A program made the position numbers and the translations under genes. The notes below the pieces were generated by a model that saw only the letters and a program-made list of their open reading frames with translations, did not search any database and was not told where the DNA came from. DNA of 64,000 nucleotides, taken from Vagococcus penaei. Lineage in GTDB: Bacteria; Bacillota; Bacilli; Lactobacillales; Vagococcaceae. The stretch covers positions 2,301,305 through 2,365,304 of the forward strand of contig NZ_CP019609.1 in NCBI RefSeq assembly GCF_001998885.1, in the 5' to 3' direction. Shown in pieces: positions 46,304 to 55,722 of this stretch. Every line of letters begins with the position of its first letter. Position 1 is the stretch's first letter.

Positions 46304-47236
46304 TTATTTTTTACGTTGTTGCTTACCTGCATTACGTCCGTTTTTATTAGTTACAGTCGCTTTTTTAGCGGGTTCTTTTTTCTTTGGACTAGGTGTTACA
46401 TCTTTTAATTGTCCAGTAGTTGAGACTTTAATTGGATTCTTTTCAAAATAAGCTTCCAATTCTCGCTTGATTTTTGGTTTTTGATAAAGTGTTGAAATAG
46501 CAGATTGGATACAACTAAAAATCCCACCGATTGCCCAATACAATGTCACTCCTGCTGGAGAAGAAAACGAAATAAAGATAATCATCAATGGAGAAATATA
46601 CGACATCATCCGCATTTGTTTCTTTTGCGCTTCATCCATACCAATCATTGTGACAAAACTTTGGACAAAATAACTAATACCAGCAATTGCAACTAAAAGC
46701 AAACTAGGTTTACCCAAATTTATGCCTAAAAAGACTGATTCTGAAATACCTGGAGTTACTTTGGCAGCGAAGAATAAAGCAGTAAATATTGGCATTTGGA
46801 TGAGTAATGGTAGACAACCAATCCCACCAACAATACTAATATCATTTTCTTTGTATAATTTTTGTAGCTCTTGTTGCGCGGCCACAAGTTCTTCTTGTGA
46901 CTGAGTATTTTTCATTTTAGCATTAATAACATCCATATGTGGCTTTAATGCAGCAATTTTTTCTTGCTGAATGGTTGATTTTTTCATTTGGCTTAAGCCT
47001 AATGGTAAAATAATTAACCTAACAACAAGGGTTAAAACGATAATAGCTAAACCAAAACCAAGGCCTAGATTATCGGCTAAATAGGTTAGGAGTTGACTCA
47101 TAGGTTTCACTAAAAAATTATAAATGATTCCTTCTCCCGTTGGATTACCTGCCTTATCTGTTTTGACACAGCCTGACATCGTAATTAAAAGCATCAACAA
47201 GCCGGATGAAACCAGCCATTTCCTTAAATTTTTCAT
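46304..47236 (-). CDS. yidC: Membrane protein insertase YidC (Oxa1 family)
   Basis: Inserts and folds inner-membrane proteins, with or without SecYEG. The 310-residue protein has a lipoprotein signal (LLMLLITMSGC), then the five-helix Oxa1 core (AIIVLTLVVRLIILPLGLSQMKKS with the groove Arg, GCLPLLIQMPIFTALFFAA, SPLMIIFISFSSPAGVTLYWAIGGIFSCIQ). A basic C-terminal tail (KKKEPAKKATVTNKNGRNAGKQQRKK) fits ribosome binding and resembles YidC2-type paralogs. It follows the acylphosphatase gene on the same strand. Confidence 0.93.
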   Translation of the reverse strand: MKNLRKWLVSSGLLMLLITMSGCVKTDKAGNPTGEGIIYNFLVKPMSQLLTYLADNLGLGFGLAIIVLTLVVRLIILPLGLSQMKKSTIQQEKIAALKPHMDVINAKMKNTQSQEELVAAQQELQKLYKENDISIVGGIGCLPLLIQMPIFTALFFAAKVTPGISESVFLGINLGKPSLLLVAIAGISYFVQSFVTMIGMDEAQKKQMRMMSYISPLMIIFISFSSPAGVTLYWAIGGIFSCIQSAISTLYQKPKIKRELEAYFEKNPIKVSTTGQLKDVTPSPKKKEPAKKATVTNKNGRNAGKQQRKK

Positions 47237-47316
47237 TCAATTCTTCCTTTACAATAATCTACACAAAGATAACTATAACGAATTGCTTAGGTTTTTTCAA
47301 TCAATTTTAATGATTT

Positions 47317-47589
47317 TTAATAGGTTACTTGAAAACCTTTCGTTTTTTGATTAGTTGTATGATAGGTAACATCACAGGTATCAACACGTCCAGATGGTGT
47401 AGGTGATTTTTTAACAGCGTCAATAAATGTTGAAATTTTATTTTCTTCCCCACTTGCTTCAATATATACACGTCCATCAGACAGGTTTTTCACTAACCCG
47501 CTGACACCAATTTTATCTGCAACTATTTTAGTTAAATAACGAAAGCCAACACCTTGGACTCTACCTGATACAATTATTTGAATTTGCAT
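47317..47589 (-). CDS. acyP: Acylphosphatase
   Basis: Hydrolyses acylphosphates. The 90-residue protein has the complete signature IVSGRVQGVGFRYLT, with the catalytic Arg in GVGFR, and the Asn motif GLVKNLSDGRVYIEASG. I start at 47589, where GAGG lies 8 bases upstream; an upstream Met at 47613 would add eight acidic residues without a site. It precedes yidC and is divergent from the TrmH-type gene, an arrangement familiar in Firmicutes. Confidence 0.92.
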   Translation of the reverse strand: MQIQIIVSGRVQGVGFRYLTKIVADKIGVSGLVKNLSDGRVYIEASGEENKISTFIDAVKKSPTPSGRVDTCDVTYHTTNQKTKGFQVTY

Positions 47590-47670
47590 AGTTTCTTCCT
47601 CACTTTCTTTCATTAATTGTAGTATATAATGCTTAATTTAAATTAACAAACTATACATGATAAAAAAATT

Positions 47671-47679
47671 TGTTATAAT
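47671..47679 (+). promoter_or_regulatory. Extended -10 promoter of the TrmH-type methyltransferase gene
   Basis: TGTTATAAT has a perfect TATAAT at 47674-47679 with the TGn extension; the -35 at 17-base spacing (CTATAC) is weak. It lies 30 bases before the start codon. Confidence 0.6.
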
Positions 47680-47708
47680 GGATGCACGAACGAGAAAAGG
47701 AAGACATC

Positions 47709-48467
47709 ATGAAAGAAATTACATCAACTAAAAACCCATTGATTAAAGAATTAAAAAAATTACATAAAAAGAAACACCGCATCGAAACAAATAGTTACTT
47801 AATTGAAGGTGAACACCTCGTTGAAGAGGCATTTACTTACCAAGCAGAGATTATAAGCTTACTGGTTACCAAAGATAGCTATCAAGATTATCACTATTTA
47901 ACAGAACAAGTGAGTGATGATTCTTTATACGTTGTGACTGATGACGTCTTAAAAGTCGTTTCTAGTTTACCCACTCCGCAAGGAATTATCGCGGTCATCC
48001 GTAAAACTGAGGTAGTGAAAAACCAACAATTAGGTCGGATGTTATTACTTGATCGAGTGCAGGATCCCGGAAATGTTGGAACAATGATTCGAACGGCGGA
48101 TGCCGCTGGTTTTACTCATGTTATTTTGGGTGAAGGTTGTGCAGATATCTATCAATCAAAAGTACTCCGTGCTATGCAAGGTAGTCAATACCATTTAACG
48201 CTTGAAGAGGCTAATTTAACTGACTTTATTTTAAAACTAAAAGAAGAAAATTATCAAGTTTATGGCACTGAATTAAATGAAGAGGCAATTGATTATCGAG
48301 AAATCGAGTCAACTGATAAACTAGCTATTATCATGGGGAATGAGGGACAAGGTGTCGCTCAGGAACTATTAGAGCTAACGGATAAAAATCTGTATATTCC
48401 AATTAAAGGGAAAGCAGAATCGCTAAATGTTGCAATTGCTGCTGGTATTATTATGTTTTCGCTTTAA
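47709..48467 (+). CDS. TrmH/SpoU family RNA 2'-O-methyltransferase
   Basis: SAM-dependent methyltransferase acting on rRNA or tRNA ribose. The 252-residue protein has an N-terminal substrate-binding domain (ITSTKNPLIKELKKLHKKKHR ... YLIEGEHLVEEA) and the knotted SPOUT domain with LLLDRVQDPGNVGTMIRTADAAG, IIMGNEGQGVA and IPIKGKAESLNVAIAAGI. It resembles the YsgA/RlmB-like group; the target nucleotide is unknown. The start at 47709 follows AAAAGGA. Confidence 0.9.
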   Translation: MKEITSTKNPLIKELKKLHKKKHRIETNSYLIEGEHLVEEAFTYQAEIISLLVTKDSYQDYHYLTEQVSDDSLYVVTDDVLKVVSSLPTPQGIIAVIRKTEVVKNQQLGRMLLLDRVQDPGNVGTMIRTADAAGFTHVILGEGCADIYQSKVLRAMQGSQYHLTLEEANLTDFILKLKEENYQVYGTELNEEAIDYREIESTDKLAIIMGNEGQGVAQELLELTDKNLYIPIKGKAESLNVAIAAGIIMFSL

Positions 48468-48587
48468 AAATTTACGAATTTATTAAATTAATTGACTTTT
48501 ATGGTTGGAATACTTGTTACATGTTAGAATAGTTTATGTTTAAAGGTTTGTGAAGGATTATTTAAAAAGAAAGTATGTGACTCGAAA

Positions 48588-49088
48588 ATGGCGTTAGATT
48601 GGAAAAATGATAAAGAATATGTTGCACTTGTGGAAGATTTAATTTTTACTGACGAGGTTCAAAGTTTAGCTAAATTTACACAACATCATTACTCTAATAG
48701 ATTAGATCACTCAATTAGTGTGTCATATAGAAGCTATTTATTAGCAAAAAAATGGAATGGTGATGAACGAGCAACTGCCCGTGCAGGGTTACTTCATGAT
48801 TTATTCTTTTATGATTGGCGAGACCAAAAAATGGGTGATGGCACGCATGCTTATGTCCATCCGAGAATTGCGTTAAAAAATGCACGTGAATTAACTGAAA
48901 TTTCAAAATTAGAAGAAGATATTATTGTAAAACACATGTTTGGAGCGACAATTGCGCCACCAAAATATAAAGAAAGTTACATTGTGACTTTAGTCGATAA
49001 GTATTGCGCTTGCGAAGAAGCTATTGTTCCGTTGTATCAAAAATTGAAACACAAAGCCTCTGCTTACTTCGGACTCTCTCAAATTTAA
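48588..49088 (+). CDS. HD-domain phosphohydrolase, uncharacterised
   Basis: A 166-residue protein with an HD metal-dependent phosphohydrolase fold: FTQHHYSNRLDHSISVSYRSYLLAKKWN (first His), then AGLLHDLFFYDW (the HD pair), AYVHPRIAL and a final VTLVDKYCA Asp. All metal ligands appear present, so it is probably an active nucleotidase or phosphatase of unknown substrate. It is a single-domain member, not a ppGpp synthetase. Transcribed alone; a short terminator follows. Confidence 0.82.
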   Translation: MALDWKNDKEYVALVEDLIFTDEVQSLAKFTQHHYSNRLDHSISVSYRSYLLAKKWNGDERATARAGLLHDLFFYDWRDQKMGDGTHAYVHPRIALKNARELTEISKLEEDIIVKHMFGATIAPPKYKESYIVTLVDKYCACEEAIVPLYQKLKHKASAYFGLSQI

Positions 49089-49094
49089 GCCAAA

Positions 49095-49120
49095 AGCTAG
49101 CATTGTCTAGCTTTTTCATT
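49095..49120 (+). terminator. Terminator after the HD-domain gene
   Basis: AAAGCTAG pairs with CTAGCTTT around a 6-base loop, then a T-run. Confidence 0.7.
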
Positions 49121-49174
49121 TATACTAAATTGATAGAATAGTAAGTAGCAAATGTTGAATTAGGAGTGATTTAA

Positions 49175-49522
49175 ATGACATCATGTCGAGAAAGACAATT
49201 TCAACTCTGTCCTCGTTTTGAAAAGACGTTTGCAATTTTAGGAAAAAAATGGAACGGCTTAATTATTGATGTCTTACTAGAAGAGGGGCCACAGCGCTTT
49301 GTGGAACTTGCTTCTAAGATTCCAGATGTTAGTGACCGTGTCTTAGTCGAACGTTTAAAAGAACTTGAAGAAAAAGAAATACTGGCACGTTTAGTCCTTG
49401 AAGATGAAAATAATCGAATTGTCTACCAATTAACCGAAAAAGGCCAAGATTTAAAACGTGTGATGGATGAAATTCAGTCATGGGGTGAACGTTGGGTGAC
49501 TATTAGTCAACCAACGACTTGA
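49175..49522 (+). CDS. HxlR family transcription regulator
   Basis: A 115-residue winged-helix regulator: CPRFEKTFAILGKKWNGLIIDVLLEEGPQRFVELASKIPDVSDRVLVERLKELEEKEILAR, the HxlR/MarR-like DNA-binding domain. It has a Cys at the start of the domain (QLCPRF), where redox-sensing members such as YodB/HypR have theirs. GAGTGA lies before the start. No target gene is adjacent: the next unit is the pheST T-box and the previous one ends in a terminator. Confidence 0.88.
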   Translation: MTSCRERQFQLCPRFEKTFAILGKKWNGLIIDVLLEEGPQRFVELASKIPDVSDRVLVERLKELEEKEILARLVLEDENNRIVYQLTEKGQDLKRVMDEIQSWGERWVTISQPTT

Positions 49523-49567
49523 CCTTTTAGTCGAAATCTTGTAGACTAACTGATAAATAAAGAAATA

Positions 49568-49795
49568 CATTTTAGGGAAAAGAGTAACTTAAAAATATCT
49601 TCAAAAGGGAAATCTGTCATTGGACTGTAAGCAGATTGTAGATGATTTAGGTGAAGTTCACTTCCTGAGTAGTTTATTGCTAAAATAAACCGGTGCTAGT
49701 CATCGTTAACAATTTAGAGATGCTTATTTTTAGTAGGCAAATTAGGATGGTACCGCGAGACATCGTTCCTTATCAGGAATGGTGTCTTTTTTGTG
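49568..49795 (+). promoter_or_regulatory. T-box riboswitch controlling pheST
   Basis: A tRNA-Phe sensing leader. The T-box core AGGATGGTACCGCG lies at about 49743-49756 and is followed by the terminator AGACATCGTTCC/GGAATGGTGTCT with T6 (about 49760-49793). A specifier TTC (Phe) is visible at 49657-49659 within GAAGTTCACTTCC. The Stem I start is set by eye. It fills the 300-bp gap between the HxlR gene and pheS. Confidence 0.92.
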
Positions 49796-49822
49796 TAGTA
49801 AAAAAAGAAAGGGTTGGAAAAT

Positions 49823-50869
49823 ATGTCATTACAAGATACATTGGAACAATTAAAAACGGCAACACTTGCACAAATTAATCAAGTACAAGGATTAACTGAA
49901 TTAAATGATATTCGCGTGCAAGTTTTAGGTAAAAAAGGCTCAATTACTGAAGTTTTACGTAGTATGAAAGATTTATCACCAGAGATGCGTCCAGTCGTGG
50001 GTGCATTTGCAAACGAGGTGCGTGATGAATTGACGATAGCTTTAGAGCAAAAAAAGATTGATTTAGAAGAAATGGTCTTAAATCAAGCATTAGCATCTGA
50101 AACAATTGATGTTACGTTACCAGGTAAAACAGTTAAAACGGGGACACCCCACGTATTAACACAAATTATTCAAGAGATTGAAGATATCTTCCTAGGATTA
50201 GGCTATCAAGTAATTGAAGGTAATGAAGTGGAACAAGATGAGTATAATTTTGAACGAATGAATTTACCAAAAGACCATCCAGCACGTGATATGCAAGATT
50301 CTTTTTATATTACAGATGATTTGTTGTTACGGACACATACGTCACCAGTTCAAGCAAGAACAATGGAGCAACATGATTTTTCAAAAGGGCCTCTAAGAAT
50401 GATTAGCCCTGGTAAAGTTTTCCGTCGTGATAATGATGACGCGACACATAGTCATCAATTTCATCAAATTGAAGGACTAGTTATTGATGAAAATATTACA
50501 ATGGGTGATTTAAAAGGAACCCTTGAAGTGTTGTTAAAAAAAATCTTTGGTGATGAACGCAAGATTCGTTTAAGACCAAGCTACTTCCCATTCACTGAGC
50601 CATCTGTTGAGGTAGATATTAGTTGCTTTAAATGCGGTGGAGCAGGTTGTAATGTTTGTAAACACACTGGTTGGATTGAAGTCTTAGGTGCGGGTATTGT
50701 TCACCCCCGAGTGCTTGAAATGTCTGGTGTTGACGCAACAAAATACAGTGGTTTTGCCTTTGGTTTAGGTCCGGATCGTTTAGCAATGTTGAAATACGGA
50801 GTTAATGATATTCGTTATTTCTATCAAAATGATCGTCGCTTTTTAAAACAATTTAACGTAAAGGGGTAG
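49823..50869 (+). CDS. pheS: Phenylalanyl-tRNA synthetase alpha subunit
   Basis: Catalytic subunit of the alpha2-beta2 enzyme that charges tRNA-Phe. The 348-residue protein has an N-terminal coiled coil ([24 protein letters not shown]), then [20 protein letters not shown], motif 2 ([24 protein letters not shown]) and motif 3 ([22 protein letters not shown]). It includes a small Cys cluster [17 protein letters not shown] seen in Firmicute PheS. Start 49823 is used; a TTG at 49814 is less likely. It is 4 bases from pheT. Confidence 0.96.
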   Translation: MSLQDTLEQLKTATLAQINQVQGLTELNDIRVQVLGKKGSITEVLRSMKDLSPEMRPVVGAFANEVRDELTIALEQKKIDLEEMVLNQALASETIDVTLPGKTVKTGTPHVLTQIIQEIEDIFLGLGYQVIEGNEVEQDEYNFERMNLPKDHPARDMQDSFYITDDLLLRTHTSPVQARTMEQHDFSKGPLRMISPGKVFRRDNDDATHSHQFHQIEGLVIDENITMGDLKGTLEVLLKKIFGDERKIRLRPSYFPFTEPSVEVDISCFKCGGAGCNVCKHTGWIEVLGAGIVHPRVLEMSGVDATKYSGFAFGLGPDRLAMLKYGVNDIRYFYQNDRRFLKQFNVKG

Positions 50870-50873
50870 AAAG

Positions 50874-53291
50874 ATGTTAGTTTCATATAAATGGTTAAAC
50901 GAATTAGTTGATTTATCGGACATTAGAGTTGATGAATTAGCAGATAAAATGTCACGCTCAGGAATTGAAGTCGAAGATGTCACAATTCCTGAAGAAGGGT
51001 TAAAGAAAATCGTTGTCGGTGACGTGAAAGAATGTCAACCACATCCAGACAGTGATCATTTATCAATTTGTCAAATTGATGTTGGTGAAGATGAGTTATA
51101 TCAAATTGTGTGTGGTGCACCGAATATCACAGCAGGTAAAAAAGTAATTGTTGCTTTACCTAACTCACGTATCACTGGTAATGTTAAAATTAAAAAGGGT
51201 AAAATGCGTGGAGAAGTATCTTTAGGAATGGTCTGTTCATTACAAGAGTTAGGTTACTCTGACAGTGTGGTTCCAAAAGCTTATGCAGAAGGAATTTATT
51301 TTTTACCAGATCATGCAGTAGCAGGTGAAGCTGTTTTTCCATATTTAGATATGGACGATGCTATCATCGAGTTATCAGTCACACCAAACCGGGCAGATGC
51401 ACTAAGTTTACGCGGAGTTGCATATGAAGTAGCTGCACTTTATAACAAGCGAGTTACTTTTCCAAGCCAAGAAGTTTTAGAAGATGATAGTGATTCAGTC
51501 GAAAATTATGTTAAAGTAACGGTTGATCACGCAGAGGATACACCAACTTATTTAATGCGCGTCATTAAAAATGTTACCGTTAAAGAGAGCCCTCTTTGGT
51601 TACAAACACGTTTAATGAATGAAGGGATTCGCCCAGTTAATAATGTAGTAGATGCAACAAACTATGTTTTATTATTATTCGGTCAACCTCAACATGCGTT
51701 CGATTACAATCGTTTAAATAGTCAGAATATCCATGTCCGTCGTGCAGTAGCTGGTGAAATGTTAACGACACTTGATGGTGTTGAACGTGAATTAAGTTCG
51801 GATAACTTAGTGATTACTGATGGTAAAACACCAGTTGCTTTAGCCGGTGTAATGGGCGGTGAAGCGACTGAAATTACCTCTAATACAGTCACTGTCGCGT
51901 TAGAAACAGCCCTATTTGAGCCAACATTGATTCGCCGAACAGCGCGTTCATTTGGCCTATCTAGCGAGTCTAGTAAACGATTTGAACGTGGTATCAATAC
52001 AGCAACCATCATGGAAGCCAGTGATTTCGCAGCAGCATTAATTGCTGAGTTATCTGGCGGGCAAGTTGTACAAGGTACAGTTGTTAGTACACCCTATCAA
52101 GCTCAATCTGTTACGGTTTCTATTACATTAGATAAAATTAATCAGTCATTAGGTACAAGTTTAACGGCTCAGGAAGTCACTGCGATTTTTGAGCGTTTAG
52201 GTTTTGAAGTGGCTGAAAATAGTCATCATTTTACAGTTACAATTCCACCACGTCGTTGGGATATAACGATTGAGGCAGATTTAATTGAAGAAGTTGCACG
52301 GATTTATGGGTATGATAATTTGCCCTCGACTTTACCAAGTGGTAGTTCATTACCAGGTCAACTGACGCCAAAACAACAACTCATTCGGGATATTCGTCGT
52401 AATTTAGAAGGTAACGGTTTGACTGAAGCAATCAGTTATGCACTAACTACGCCAGAACTAGCTACTAAGTTTGTTAAGGAACCTAAAGCAGTTGTTGAAT
52501 TAGATTGGCCAATGAGTCAAGACCATTCTGTTTTACGTCAAAATTTAACAACTAGCTTACTTATTGATACGGCTTATAATTTAGCACGTAAAAATAATCA
52601 AATTGCTTTCTACGAAATTGGAAATATTTTTGAATCATTATCAAAAACTGAGTTACCAGTTGAAACACAGCATCTTGCGTTAGCTATTGCGGGTAATTGG
52701 GAAGAAAAAGATTGGTCACATCCAGCAGCAACCGTTGATTTTTATACATTAAAAGGGATTGTTGAAGATTTGATGTCTATCCTTGGTGTGAGTGAACGTG
52801 TACGCTATGTAGCATCAACTGAATATGTAGAGTTACATCCAGGTCGAGCTGCTGAAATAATGATTGATGATTTAACAGTTGGTTTTATTGGTCAAGTTCA
52901 TCCGAAAATGGCAAAAGAGATGGATTTAATTGAGACCTACGTGGCTGAATTAGATTTAGAAAAATTATGTGAATTAAGTGTACAACAAGTTGCCATTCAA
53001 GAAGTTGGGAAATACCCATCAATTAAGCGTGACATGGCACTTTTGGTTAATCAAACAATTACTAATCAAGAAATTGTTGATGTCATTACAGCAAAAGGTG
53101 GTCGCTTCCTACGTTCAGTCCATTTATTTGATGTGTATCAAGGTGAGAAGTTAGGAAACGATAAAAAATCGTTAGCTTATTCATTAACATTCCAAGATGA
53201 CGAAGGAACATTGGTCGATGAAGACATAACAAAGGCTATCGAAAAAATTACTGAAGCATTAATCGCAGAGTTAAACTGTGAAATTAGATAA
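50874..53291 (+). CDS. pheT: Phenylalanyl-tRNA synthetase beta subunit
   Basis: Editing and tRNA-binding subunit, 805 residues. Domains in order: tRNA-binding OB fold (about 40-150; [25 protein letters not shown]), B3/B4 editing domain (about 210-385; [25 protein letters not shown]), B5 (about 405-475), a catalytic-like domain (about 490-680), and the C-terminal FDX-ACB domain (about 710-804; [21 protein letters not shown]). Full length. Cotranscribed with pheS under the T-box; a terminator follows. Confidence 0.96.
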   Translation: MLVSYKWLNELVDLSDIRVDELADKMSRSGIEVEDVTIPEEGLKKIVVGDVKECQPHPDSDHLSICQIDVGEDELYQIVCGAPNITAGKKVIVALPNSRITGNVKIKKGKMRGEVSLGMVCSLQELGYSDSVVPKAYAEGIYFLPDHAVAGEAVFPYLDMDDAIIELSVTPNRADALSLRGVAYEVAALYNKRVTFPSQEVLEDDSDSVENYVKVTVDHAEDTPTYLMRVIKNVTVKESPLWLQTRLMNEGIRPVNNVVDATNYVLLLFGQPQHAFDYNRLNSQNIHVRRAVAGEMLTTLDGVERELSSDNLVITDGKTPVALAGVMGGEATEITSNTVTVALETALFEPTLIRRTARSFGLSSESSKRFERGINTATIMEASDFAAALIAELSGGQVVQGTVVSTPYQAQSVTVSITLDKINQSLGTSLTAQEVTAIFERLGFEVAENSHHFTVTIPPRRWDITIEADLIEEVARIYGYDNLPSTLPSGSSLPGQLTPKQQLIRDIRRNLEGNGLTEAISYALTTPELATKFVKEPKAVVELDWPMSQDHSVLRQNLTTSLLIDTAYNLARKNNQIAFYEIGNIFESLSKTELPVETQHLALAIAGNWEEKDWSHPAATVDFYTLKGIVEDLMSILGVSERVRYVASTEYVELHPGRAAEIMIDDLTVGFIGQVHPKMAKEMDLIETYVAELDLEKLCELSVQQVAIQEVGKYPSIKRDMALLVNQTITNQEIVDVITAKGGRFLRSVHLFDVYQGEKLGNDKKSLAYSLTFQDDEGTLVDEDITKAIEKITEALIAELNCEIR

Positions 53292-53317
53292 AAAATTACA
53301 CAAATGAAGGAATTTTG

Positions 53318-53354
53318 AACGACTTTATCATTAAAGATAGAGTCGTTCTTTCTA
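53318..53354 (+). terminator. Probable terminator after pheT
   Basis: GAACGACTTTATC and GATAGAGTCGTTC pair with one G-U, followed by TTTCT. The T-tract is short, so readthrough into the DAHP synthase gene is possible. Confidence 0.6.
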
Positions 53355-53373
53355 ATAATGGAGGGGCACTAGT

Positions 53374-54402
53374 ATGGGATTTCAAGCAATCAGTCAAAAA
53401 ATTGATGTCGCGACAGTTTTAAAAAGGTATGCTTTGTCGGGAGAAGCATTACAACGTAAACAACAGCGAGACAATGAATTAACTAATATTTTAAGTGGGA
53501 AAGATTCGCGTTTTTTAGTCATTATTGGACCTTGTTCAGCACATGATGAGGAAGCTGTAATGGAATATGCTAGACGATTACAGGAAGTTCAAGAGCGTTT
53601 GAAAGATAAACTATTGATTATTCCTCGAGTTTATACTAATAAACCTCGGACCAATGGTGATGGCTATAAAGGCTTATTACATCAACCAAATGCCACGGGT
53701 AATGTCAATTTGATTAAAGGAATTGATGCTGTGCGACGTATTCACTATCGTGTGATTACGGAAACTGGTTTAACAACTGCAGACGAAATGCTGTATCCAG
53801 AAAATTTAGAATTAGTCAAAGATTTATTAAGCTATGTTGCGATTGGTGCTAGGTCTGTTGAAGATCAAAACCATCGATTTGTAGCAAGTGGGATTGATCA
53901 GCCAGTTGGTATGAAAAATCCAACTAGCGGTCATTTAAATGTTATGTTCCATTCAATATATGCAGCCCAGCAATCACATGAGTTCATTTATAATAATCAA
54001 GAGGTGAAAACAACTTCTAATCCGTATGCCCACGCGATATTACGAGGCGGACTAGACAACTATGGTAAAAATATTCCTAATTATCATTACGAAAATTTAC
54101 TTGACGTTAAAAATGAATATGATAAATTAGAGTTAATAAACCCATTTGTTATTATTGATACGAATCATGATAATTCTGGCAAACAATTCAAAGAACAAGT
54201 CAGAATCATCCAAGAAGTTCTTAATAATCGTCAATGGAATACAGATTTACAGCCATTAGTGAGAGGTTTTATGATTGAAAGTTTTCTTGAAGAAGGACGA
54301 CAAGAGATGACAGGTCAGGTGTTTGGCCAGTCAATTACGGACCCATGTCTAGGCTGGAAAGAAACCGAAGAACTGCTTACTTACATTGCCTCATTCAGTT
54401 GA
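53374..54402 (+). CDS. 3-deoxy-7-phosphoheptulonate (DAHP) synthase, AroF/G/H type
   Basis: First step of the shikimate pathway, joining phosphoenolpyruvate and erythrose 4-phosphate. The 342-residue class I alpha enzyme has VIIGPCSAHDEEAVMEYARRL, PRVYTNKPRTNGDGYKGL, GARSVEDQNHRFVASG, GMKNPTSGHLNVM, HAILRGG and DTNHDNSGK, the metal-binding and substrate motifs. No other aro gene is adjacent. The nearest aro-like sequence, the degenerate AroB-like gene at 29759, is 23 kb away. GGAGG precedes the start. Confidence 0.94.
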   Translation: MGFQAISQKIDVATVLKRYALSGEALQRKQQRDNELTNILSGKDSRFLVIIGPCSAHDEEAVMEYARRLQEVQERLKDKLLIIPRVYTNKPRTNGDGYKGLLHQPNATGNVNLIKGIDAVRRIHYRVITETGLTTADEMLYPENLELVKDLLSYVAIGARSVEDQNHRFVASGIDQPVGMKNPTSGHLNVMFHSIYAAQQSHEFIYNNQEVKTTSNPYAHAILRGGLDNYGKNIPNYHYENLLDVKNEYDKLELINPFVIIDTNHDNSGKQFKEQVRIIQEVLNNRQWNTDLQPLVRGFMIESFLEEGRQEMTGQVFGQSITDPCLGWKETEELLTYIASFS

Positions 54403-54437
54403 TAAGTGGGTTTAACTGGTAAAAGAGGTGTGAGATA

Positions 54438-54839
54438 ATGTCAAAAAAAGCATTACATCAAAAAATAATTAACTTCATGAAAAATCGTTATGGTAAAAAT
54501 GATTTGTTAAATCGACATATGTTATTTATTAGTGTTGTTTTATTATTAATTTCACCATTCGTATCTTGGAAATACTTTGTAGTTGCTCCCATAGTAATTA
54601 TTGTGATAATCTATATGCGTATGCTCTCTAAAAATAGTTATAAACGAGAAGAGGAAAATCGTCAATATTGTCTTTTCATGAAACCTTTGTTATTTAATTG
54701 GACTAAATTTAAAGAGCGTAATAAATATGTTTATTTATCCTGTGACAAGTGCCAACAAAAACTTCGTTTACCAAAAAACCAAGGAACAATCCGGATTACT
54801 TGTCCAAACTGTAAGCATCACCAAGAAACAAAGACTTAA
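54438..54839 (+). CDS. Two-helix membrane protein with C-terminal zinc ribbon
   Basis: A 133-residue protein: basic N-terminus, two adjacent membrane helices (about 29-62: LLFISVVLLLISPFVSWKYFVVAPIVIIVIIYM), then a cytoplasmic zinc ribbon CDKCQQKLRLPKNQGTIRITCPNCKH (two CxxC pairs). I do not recognise a named family. Similar short zinc-ribbon membrane proteins occur in Firmicutes, usually uncharacterised. A GAGGTG site is present. It lies 35 bases after DAHP synthase and 28 before the nitroreductase, so the three may be cotranscribed. Confidence 0.72.
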   Translation: MSKKALHQKIINFMKNRYGKNDLLNRHMLFISVVLLLISPFVSWKYFVVAPIVIIVIIYMRMLSKNSYKREEENRQYCLFMKPLLFNWTKFKERNKYVYLSCDKCQQKLRLPKNQGTIRITCPNCKHHQETKT

Positions 54840-54867
54840 AATTTTAATAATTTAGGGGGACTTTCGA

Positions 54868-55614
54868 ATGAATGATACTATTCAAACGCAATTAAATCAT
54901 CGCAGTATTCGAAACTTTAAGGAAGAAACGGTATCACAAAATATTATAAATACATTAGTTGATGTGGCGCGTCATACTGCAACAAGTAATTTCATGCAAT
55001 CTTTTAGTATTGTTTGTTTGACTAGTAATGAGAAAAAGACCGCCTTGGCCAAAATTTGTAATCAGCACTATGTTGCAGAAGCAAGTCATGTATTTATTTT
55101 TGTTGCTGATCAACATCGTAATGAGCAGATTGCTAAGGAAAATAGTCAAGATACAAGTGTCTTGTCGACAATGGATCGATTTATGGTTGCTATGACCGAT
55201 GCTAGCTTAGCCGCACAAAATGTAAATGTTGCTGCTGAGAGTTTAGGTTTAGGTACGGTATTTTTAGGCAGTATTTTAAATGATGCTAGAGCAGTAATAG
55301 ATTTAATTAATTTACCAGAAAAAACATTTCCAATTGTTGGATTGGCTATTGGTTACCCGAATCAAGAACCACAATTAAAACCACGTTTACCAAAAGATAT
55401 GATGTTTTTTGAAAATGAATACGAAGTTGTCAACGACATGAAAGCAACCTTATCTGATTATGACACGGTTGTGACAGAATATTATGATTTACGTGATGCT
55501 AATAAACGAATTGATTCCTTTACTAAACAAATAACTGATGGAATGTTAAGACGTCCAGCGAAGCGAATGGATATTCTAAAAGAAATTCAACGACAAGGTC
55601 TATTATTAAATTAA
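54868..55614 (+). CDS. NADPH-dependent FMN oxidoreductase, nitroreductase family (NfsA/NfrA-like)
   Basis: A 248-residue flavoprotein: NHRSIRNFKEETVSQNIINTLVDVARHTATSNFMQSFSIV (FMN-binding start), DASLAAQNVNVAAESLGLGTVFLGSI and GLAIGYPNQEPQLKPRLP. Members reduce FMN, nitro compounds or quinones with NADPH, and some (NfrA) respond to oxidative stress. The C-terminal arm (YDTVVTEYYDLRD ... GMLRRPAKRMDILKEIQRQGL) matches the NfsA/NfrA branch. The physiological substrate is unknown. Confidence 0.88.
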   Translation: MNDTIQTQLNHRSIRNFKEETVSQNIINTLVDVARHTATSNFMQSFSIVCLTSNEKKTALAKICNQHYVAEASHVFIFVADQHRNEQIAKENSQDTSVLSTMDRFMVAMTDASLAAQNVNVAAESLGLGTVFLGSILNDARAVIDLINLPEKTFPIVGLAIGYPNQEPQLKPRLPKDMMFFENEYEVVNDMKATLSDYDTVVTEYYDLRDANKRIDSFTKQITDGMLRRPAKRMDILKEIQRQGLLLN

Positions 55615-55722
55615 AACAGAGTGATAAAATAAGGAGAGGCGAGTGGTTTCTCTTTATTTTTTTTGAATTACTTGCTATTTTTGTAGTAAGTACATGTATT
55701 CGTATTATAGGGGGAGTTTGAA

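Noticed and set aside
47124..47354. Plus-strand open frame opposite the start of yidC
   Set aside because: Shadow of the lipoprotein signal region of yidC, with no site before it and no protein-like features.
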